In this document: positions 58,193 through 64,000 of the stretch, piece by piece | Layout: each line of letters starts with the position of its first letter | Position numbering within the stretch: the stretch's first letter is position 1 | From: an uncultured Alistipes sp. | GTDB lineage: Bacteria; Bacteroidota; Bacteroidia; Bacteroidales; Rikenellaceae | Reading direction: 5' to 3' | DNA: 64,000 nt | Assembly: GCA_947177225.1 (NCBI GenBank) | Contig: CAMWTS010000001.1 | Location: forward strand, 62,001-126,000 | Position numbers and translations under genes: made by a program | Notes under the pieces: generated by a model | Seen by the model: the letters and a program-made list of their open reading frames with translations, nothing else | Told to the model about the DNA's origin: nothing | Database searches by the model: none

Positions 58193-58691
58193 AGTTCATA
58201 ATCTTTAAAAGTTCTTCACGCACCGTTCGTCGTGCCCGTGACAGATTCATTCTCACACTCGCTTCGTCGCTCTGCGTCACTTCGGCAATCTCATCGATAT
58301 CCCATTGTTCGACATCGCGCAGATGTATCGCAATACGCTGGCGCTCGGGCAAATGCGATATTATGCGTTCGACGATTCGCACCTGATCCTCGGCTTCGTA
58401 CTGCGATCCGTAATCGGCACTGCGCTCGCTTGCATATCCTACCGCAGCCAATGATCGATCGTGTCGGTCGAGAGCACGGAAACGGTCGAGGCAGAGGTTT
58501 CTGACCGATCGCAGAACATAGGCACGCGGATTACCCATGCTCAATATTTCATCGCGTCTGCGCCATACCATTTCATAGATGTCCTGCGTCACGTCCTCGG
58601 CATCGGCGGCATTGCCGACAAGGCTCAAAGCCACGCGATAGGCCACATCTTTGGTCGACAGCATCAGCTCGTTATAACGATCGATCTTCAT
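58179..58691 (-). CDS. ECF-type RNA polymerase sigma factor
   Basis: LVGNAADAEDVTQDIYEMVWRRRDEI (sigma2) and LPERQRIAIHLRDVEQWDIDEIAEVTQSDEASVRMNLSRARRTVREEL (sigma4). Confidence 0.92.
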   Translation of the reverse strand: MKIDRYNELMLSTKDVAYRVALSLVGNAADAEDVTQDIYEMVWRRRDEILSMGNPRAYVLRSVRNLCLDRFRALDRHDRSLAAVGYASERSADYGSQYEAEDQVRIVERIISHLPERQRIAIHLRDVEQWDIDEIAEVTQSDEASVRMNLSRARRTVREELLKIMNYGVQ

Positions 58692-58784
58692 CTTGCGATA
58701 AATCCTTTTTTTCTTGTCACATTTCACCTATATGACGAACAACGGCGGGAAAATGTAACATCTCCCGCCGAATATTTTTCATTT

Positions 58785-59072
58785 TTATTTGACCTCGCGT
58801 TTGGGAAACCAGCCCTTTTCGACTCGCTTGCGCTGCTCGAACACCTCGCCGATACTCCAAAACGACGATGTCCCCCACACGGCCAGAAGCGTCGACCACA
58901 AGACATCGGCTACGAACAGCGATGCTGCCACAGACACGATACCCATCAAGAGAAAGGCTTTCCAGCAGCCTACGCCGAAATAGTACTCGCCCTTGATGAC
59001 CATAGGGTGGAATATTCCGATAATGACGAACGTCGCCACGCCTATGATAAGACCCGTAAAATATAAATCCAT
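58785..59072 (-). CDS. DUF4491 family membrane protein
   Basis: MDLYFTGLIIGVATFVIIGIFHPMVIKGEYYFGVGCWKAFLLMGIVSVAASLFV...WSTLLAVWGTSSFWSIGEVFEQRKRVEKGWFP. Confidence 0.85.
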   Translation of the reverse strand: MDLYFTGLIIGVATFVIIGIFHPMVIKGEYYFGVGCWKAFLLMGIVSVAASLFVADVLWSTLLAVWGTSSFWSIGEVFEQRKRVEKGWFPKREVK

Positions 59073-59216
59073 AATTCCAAATATTAATATATCGACAAAG
59101 ATAGTAAAAGTCGGACGCATAACCAAACCGACGCCTGCCTCCGCCCGTTAAGAGACATTCCGCCGCATGCGGCGATACGCATCGAAAAAGGGCATCGGCC
59201 GCGATACCGAAATGAA

Positions 59217-59264
59217 ATTGGCGCGGACAGGTCGTACTCGACGTACTGCCTATTCGCGCCAATG
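59217..59264 (-). terminator. Rod-like hairpin downstream of the porin gene
   Basis: TTGGCGCG...AGGtcGTACtcgacGTACtgCCT...CGCGCCAA; T-rich 3' side on the minus strand. Confidence 0.4.
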
Positions 59265-59304
59265 ACCGGGGTAAAGCTAACAACCGCTTTTCACTGAACG
59301 AGTC

Positions 59305-60639
59305 TTAGAAGTTGTATTGAACCATCAGACTGACTCTGTTGGCCGTGTTTTGCAAATCGCTCACGTCCTTGCGATAACCGCGCAGATACTCGACGGCAAG
59401 AGTGCAGTTGGAAGATACATTGCAGAAAAGGTTGGCGAATATGTACTGACCTTTCTTATACTGCTCGGGCGACAGATAACCGCTGTCCTTTTCGATATTG
59501 ACATTGGAGTAACCGCCCGATACCCAGAATACGCCCGGTATGAAGCTGAGACGGCCGGCAGCCTGCCAGCCCCACATGGGCTGAGTCTCGATGCGTTCGG
59601 GATCCTCGGGATTGGGGATAAAGTCGTAGGGGCTGCCCGTGAGATCCTGTATGTAAGGTGTGATGCCCTCGCCGTAAACACCGTTGAAGAAGATGTCGAA
59701 GAAGCTGCAAAATGCCACGTGACCGCTGAACTGAACGCCCCAACCCACACGTGTAGTATTGGCATCGGTCAGATTATTGTGAAGATACATGTCGCGGATA
59801 ACACCGGTGGCACGCACATGGCTGTTGCGATTCTCACCCCACGCATATTGCAGATAAACCGGGAAATCGGGCACTCGCTGTGCAATGGGAGAGAAATACT
59901 CGCCATAAGTGGCGTTCACATGAGGCATCTCGGCTGCCACACCCACCGTCCAGTGGTCGCGCAGGAACGTATGCTCATAGCGGATCATCGTATTGAAGTT
60001 GAAATTGTAGGCATTGGGGCCGCGGAAATCGACTGTGCGGGGGCCTGCCGCCAAGTCGCAGAATGTGGTTATGTCGCGACCGATGGTAAAACCGCCCACC
60101 TTAACGTATGCCGAACGCAGACGCGGAATATAGCTCAACTCGTCACCGCCGCGGAAGTCCATGTCGACGAAAGCCACGATACGTCCCAGACGGCGGCTGT
60201 TGATGATGGTTTTCATATAGAGACGCGAAGTGGTTGCGTCCATCGTCACGCGCTGACGATTGGCATAGTTGGTCGACATCGGGATATCGTAAGGAACGAA
60301 GTCGAGGTTGTCGACAGCGCCCATGAAGTCGTAGCTCGTGCGCAAATTGACGAATCCTCCGATAGCCATAGAGAACTTGTTGTTTTTGGTTGCGAATATG
60401 AACTGAGGATTACGCACCTGCTGGAATCCGCTGCGATACGTATCGAGATAGTCGGCAACCACGTTGTTGCGGATCATCGACGACGAGCAGCCGCCGCAGA
60501 CGGTTTCGTTCTCCTGAACGGCAATCAGATACACCGTAGGCGAGTTGCCGTCGCGCTTGTCCGCACGTCTTTGTGCCGAGACGTTTGCCACCACCGCAAC
60601 AGACAGAAGTGATACAATAAAAAGTCGAAATGTTTTCAT
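59305..60639 (-). CDS. DcaP-like outer-membrane porin
   Basis: Signal peptide; FSMAIGGFVNLRTSYDFMGAVDNLDFVPYDIP, YIPRLRSAYVKVGGFTIGRDITTFCDLAAGPRTVDF. Confidence 0.75.
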   Translation of the reverse strand: MKTFRLFIVSLLSVAVVANVSAQRRADKRDGNSPTVYLIAVQENETVCGGCSSSMIRNNVVADYLDTYRSGFQQVRNPQFIFATKNNKFSMAIGGFVNLRTSYDFMGAVDNLDFVPYDIPMSTNYANRQRVTMDATTSRLYMKTIINSRRLGRIVAFVDMDFRGGDELSYIPRLRSAYVKVGGFTIGRDITTFCDLAAGPRTVDFRGPNAYNFNFNTMIRYEHTFLRDHWTVGVAAEMPHVNATYGEYFSPIAQRVPDFPVYLQYAWGENRNSHVRATGVIRDMYLHNNLTDANTTRVGWGVQFSGHVAFCSFFDIFFNGVYGEGITPYIQDLTGSPYDFIPNPEDPERIETQPMWGWQAAGRLSFIPGVFWVSGGYSNVNIEKDSGYLSPEQYKKGQYIFANLFCNVSSNCTLAVEYLRGYRKDVSDLQNTANRVSLMVQYNF

Positions 60640-60782
60640 AATTCGGAATGTTTTGGTTTTTAATTTGAATACCTAAAATATAACATCGTTCAACGTCGTA
60701 TCGGAGTCTATTCGCCGAACTTTAAGCAAGGAATATGCCAAATAATCAATTCCGATTTCGTATATTTGAACCCTGAAAATCT

Positions 60783-61952
60783 ATGATCTGGATCATTTCC
60801 ATATTGTCTCTCATCGCCGTGTGGCTCGACTTCACGGCATACAAACGCATATACAGCCGAGGCAAATGGCCGAAGACTGTTCTGACTGCGGCTCTGACCG
60901 ACGATCTGCTGCCGCTAATCTCATTGGCAATCATGTTCGCAGTCTCAGACAATCCGCGTTGTCTCATTATGATCTCTTCGTGGATCATGTGGTTCTACAT
61001 GGCCACAGTGCCGACGCGCATGGTCGTTCTCCTGTTTGGCATATGGAGCAGGCGGCGCATATGGCGCATCATCGGAGGCGTCGCCGCCGCGGCAATGCTG
61101 CTCGCGCTAATATATGGCACTGCCGTAACCCGCACCGACTACCGCATCGAACGCGTCACACTGCAATACGACAATCTTCCCGAAGCATTCGACGGTTACA
61201 CCGTCGCTTTGATATCCGACCTGCATGTCGGGGCGATGATTTCACCTCTGAAAGAGTGCAGGCGCATCGTCGGCATCATCGATTCGCTCGACGCCGATCT
61301 GGTCGTTTTCTGCGGCGACCTTATAAATATAAGGATCGAAGAGCTTACGCCCGAGATAAGAGAGGTGCTCGGTTCGATCGCTGCGCATGACGGCGTGGTC
61401 GCCGTCACGGGCAATCACGACACGGGAGTCTATATCGGAGACAATGCACGCAGCCCCGAAACAGAAACGGAGCGGCTGATATCCCTCGAACGCGAGATGG
61501 GCTGGAAACTGCTCGACAACGAAACCGCATGGATTCGCCGCGGCAACGACAGCATATCGGTCAGCGGCATATCGTTTCTTCCCGACTGGCATCGCCAACG
61601 GCACTCCGACGACATTGACGGCGTAAAACTCGATCCGATCTATACAGATGTGGGCATCGAAGACTTCAATATCACGCTATCGCACATTCCGCAACTATGG
61701 AGCAGGATCATCGATACCGGCAAGGCCGACCTGACGCTCTCCGGGCATATCCACGCCATGCAGTTCAAACTGCCGGTCGGACATCGCGGCATATCGCCGG
61801 CCATGCTGTTATACAGGAGATGGAGCGGCCTGTACAGTGAGCAAAACGCCTGCCTGTACATCAACGACGGCATCGGCTGCGTAGGCATTCCGGCTCGCAT
61901 AGGTGCATGTCCTGAAATTACCTTTTTCAGGCTCAAACATTCAAAAAAGTAG
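60783..61952 (+). CDS. Membrane-anchored metallophosphoesterase (YkuE/YaeI-like)
   Basis: YTVALISDLHVGAMISPLKECRRIVGIIDSLDADLVVFCGDLINI, VAVTGNHDTGVYIGD, LTLSGHIHAMQFKLPVG. Confidence 0.92.
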   Translation: MIWIISILSLIAVWLDFTAYKRIYSRGKWPKTVLTAALTDDLLPLISLAIMFAVSDNPRCLIMISSWIMWFYMATVPTRMVVLLFGIWSRRRIWRIIGGVAAAAMLLALIYGTAVTRTDYRIERVTLQYDNLPEAFDGYTVALISDLHVGAMISPLKECRRIVGIIDSLDADLVVFCGDLINIRIEELTPEIREVLGSIAAHDGVVAVTGNHDTGVYIGDNARSPETETERLISLEREMGWKLLDNETAWIRRGNDSISVSGISFLPDWHRQRHSDDIDGVKLDPIYTDVGIEDFNITLSHIPQLWSRIIDTGKADLTLSGHIHAMQFKLPVGHRGISPAMLLYRRWSGLYSEQNACLYINDGIGCVGIPARIGACPEITFFRLKHSKK

Positions 61953-61957
61953 GATAT

Positions 61958-61974
61958 TTACATTCTAAATGTAA
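61958..61974. promoter_or_regulatory. TTACATT-cta-AATGTAA inverted repeat upstream of the TolC/HlyD operon
   Basis: Perfect 7-3-7 palindrome in the 170-bp gap before the TolC gene. Confidence 0.4.
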
Positions 61975-62121
61975 TATTTTCGGGCGTCCAATGTTCTATT
62001 TCGACACGCTCATATCTTATATGTCCGATATTTGCATTTATAGCGTATCAAGATAATTATTTTCGTTCTACATTTGCACCCGTATCAAAGAGCTTTAAAA
62101 GTAATAAAAGATAAGATCAAG

Positions 62122-63588
62122 ATGAAAAAATTATTGTTATCCATCGCACTGGCAACGATCGCATCGCTATCCACGGCACAACAGCCCGGCGTCACGTTGA
62201 CCTTCGACGATGCACTCAACATCGCATTGGAGAACAACCCCTCGATCGAGGCCTCGCAACGCGAGGAGATGGCAGCCAAGCGCGAGCGACAGGCAGCCAT
62301 AGGATTGCGCATGCCGCAGATCAATGTTTTCGGAACCTACACCTATCTGGGCAAGGACATCGGCATAGACTTCAACTCGTCGAAAACGGCGATAGGACAG
62401 ATGGCCGCCGGATTCATATCGGAGGGCGTGGCCGGAGGATTGATTACGCCTCAGATGGCGCAGCTGCTCCAAAGCAAACTGTCTCCGCTGCTCGATCTCG
62501 ACCTGCAATACAAGATTCAGGATCGCAGCCTCGGATTCATCGGCGGCGAAGTGACCGTGCCGATATTCATGGGCGGCAAGATCAATGCCGCAAACCGTGC
62601 CGCACAGATCAATGAGCAGAGCGCGATCATGGCTGGCAACGGCACACGCAATGCTCTCATATCGGAGCTTGTCGAGCGTTACTTCGGATTGTCGCTGGCA
62701 ATGCAGGTGGTCGATGTACGCCGGCAGGTGCTCAGCGGTGTGGAGGTGCATCTCCACGATGCCGAGGCCATGGAGGAGCAGGGTATGATAGCCCGCAGCG
62801 AGAAGCTGTATGTAGAGTTCAAACTTGCCGAGGCTCAGCGCGAATTGGAGAACGCCCGTCTGCAAGTGGCCACACTGCAAAGCGCATTGGCCAACACGCT
62901 CGGACAGAGCATCGACAACGATCCCGCACCCGTCAGTGTCATGTTCGTTCTGGATCGGCTCGAAAGCGTCGACTATTACAAGGATATGGCACGCGACAAC
63001 AATCCTCTGCTCTCGCAAGTGGGGCTCAAACGCGAACTGGCCGAGCAGGGTGTGCGTGCCCAGCGCGCCGATTTCTTCCCACAGATCGTAGCCATGGGAG
63101 GCGGTACGTTCTACAACTATCAGGTGACCAATATCCTGCCGCGATGGGCTGTCGGCATCGGATTCAATTTCAAAATATTCGACGGTCTGAATCGCGAATA
63201 CAAATATTCTGCGGCCAAGCAAACCGTATATCGTGTCGAGTCGTTGCAGAACAAGGCACAGCAAGACATATCGGTGCTGATCGAAAAACTCTACAACCAG
63301 CTCGTCAACTACGCCAATCAGATGACCTCGATCGAGGCTTCGATAGCCTTTGCCGAGGAGTATCTCCACATGAAGAACGAGGCTTTTCTCGAAGGCATGT
63401 GCTCTTCGTCGGAGCTGATAGACGCCGAGTTGAACCTGGCAAAGGTCAAGACTGAACGTATGCAGACGGCCTACGGCTACGACCTGGCATTGGCCAAGCT
63501 GCTCGAAGCGGCAGGCATAAGCGAGGAGTTCACACAATATGCCCGCCGAGCCGACGCACGTCCCATAACATTCGATTTAAATAGATAA
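62122..63588 (+). CDS. TolC-family outer-membrane efflux protein
   Basis: Signal peptide MKKLLLSIALATIASLSTAQQ; LTFDDALNIALENNPSIEASQREEMAAKRERQAAIGLRMPQINVFGTYTY. Confidence 0.92.
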   Translation: MKKLLLSIALATIASLSTAQQPGVTLTFDDALNIALENNPSIEASQREEMAAKRERQAAIGLRMPQINVFGTYTYLGKDIGIDFNSSKTAIGQMAAGFISEGVAGGLITPQMAQLLQSKLSPLLDLDLQYKIQDRSLGFIGGEVTVPIFMGGKINAANRAAQINEQSAIMAGNGTRNALISELVERYFGLSLAMQVVDVRRQVLSGVEVHLHDAEAMEEQGMIARSEKLYVEFKLAEAQRELENARLQVATLQSALANTLGQSIDNDPAPVSVMFVLDRLESVDYYKDMARDNNPLLSQVGLKRELAEQGVRAQRADFFPQIVAMGGGTFYNYQVTNILPRWAVGIGFNFKIFDGLNREYKYSAAKQTVYRVESLQNKAQQDISVLIEKLYNQLVNYANQMTSIEASIAFAEEYLHMKNEAFLEGMCSSSELIDAELNLAKVKTERMQTAYGYDLALAKLLEAAGISEEFTQYARRADARPITFDLNR

Positions 63589-63602
63589 AAAGAGATAACA
63601 AG

Positions 63603-64000
63603 ATGAAAAAGAAAAACATTATCGCTATCGTAATCGCTCTGTTGGTAATAGTGGTTATGATCTTTGTGGCCGATCGCATAATCGAGCGTAAGGAGCCGAC
63701 CTACATACAGGGAACCATCGAGTGCAAAACCTACAAAGCCTCGTCGAAAATAGCCGGACGCATCGACTCGATGCTCGTGGAGGAGGGACAGCATGTGGTT
63801 AAGGGCGAAGTGCTCTACACGATCTCGACTCCCGAACTCAACGCCAAGCTCATGCAGGCCGAAGCCGTGCGCAGCGCAGCCGAAGCCATGAACAAGAAAG
63901 CCGACAAAGGCGCCCGCAAACCTCAGTTGGAGGCAGCCAAGAGCATGTGGCAGAAGGCCGAGGCAGGGCTCGATCTGGCACAAAAGACCTACGATCGCGT
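63603..64000 (+). CDS. HlyD-family secretion/efflux adaptor, truncated at window edge
   Basis: MKKKNIIAIVIALLVIVVMIFVADRIIERKEPTYIQGTIECKTYKASSKIAGRIDSMLVEEGQHVVKGEVLYTISTPELNAKLMQAEA. Confidence 0.9.
   Translation, partial: MKKKNIIAIVIALLVIVVMIFVADRIIERKEPTYIQGTIECKTYKASSKIAGRIDSMLVEEGQHVVKGEVLYTISTPELNAKLMQAEAVRSAAEAMNKKADKGARKPQLEAAKSMWQKAEAGLDLAQKTYDR

Noticed and set aside
1-64000. CRISPR arrays, prophage, IS elements and restriction or defence islands
   Set aside because: No regularly spaced repeats, transposase, integrase, phage structural or restriction-modification genes were recognised on either strand.

Overview
The window is a 64 kb chromosomal segment from a member of the Bacteroidota, probably Bacteroidales. 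The assignment rests on TAnnTTTG-type -7 promoter elements, FeoAB fusion, Rex, a TonB receptor/OMP repertoire and the Hc1-like histone. Most of it is housekeeping and envelope genes: glyA, glmM, dnaN, rex, ribF, htpG, trxA, dnaE, aroE, mnmA, hisS, ettA. There are two complete RND efflux operons (about 1.26-6.9 kb and 48.6-54.3 kb) and the start of a third TolC/HlyD-type exporter at the right edge. Other blocks are a two-component system divergent from a TonB-type outer-membrane protein and an ECF-sigma operon. I saw no CRISPR array, tRNA, rRNA, prophage or IS element. The best unexplained signals are: (1) a ~190-nt rod-like structured RNA locus between trxA and a lipoprotein gene, with a Bacteroidota promoter and a T-tail on the minus strand (6S-like or a leader RNA); (2) a 15+15 bp perfect inverted repeat covering the -7 element and the start codon of an unusual LytM-like/S41 protease fusion; (3) four TTAA half-sites at 10-11 bp spacing between the two-component operon and the TonB-type gene, with a related pair upstream of the S41 fusion; (4) a family of ~60-bp palindromic intergenic repeats; (5) a sigma54-like element and inverted repeats upstream of htpG. 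All calls come from reading the sequence and supplied translations; no database search was run.
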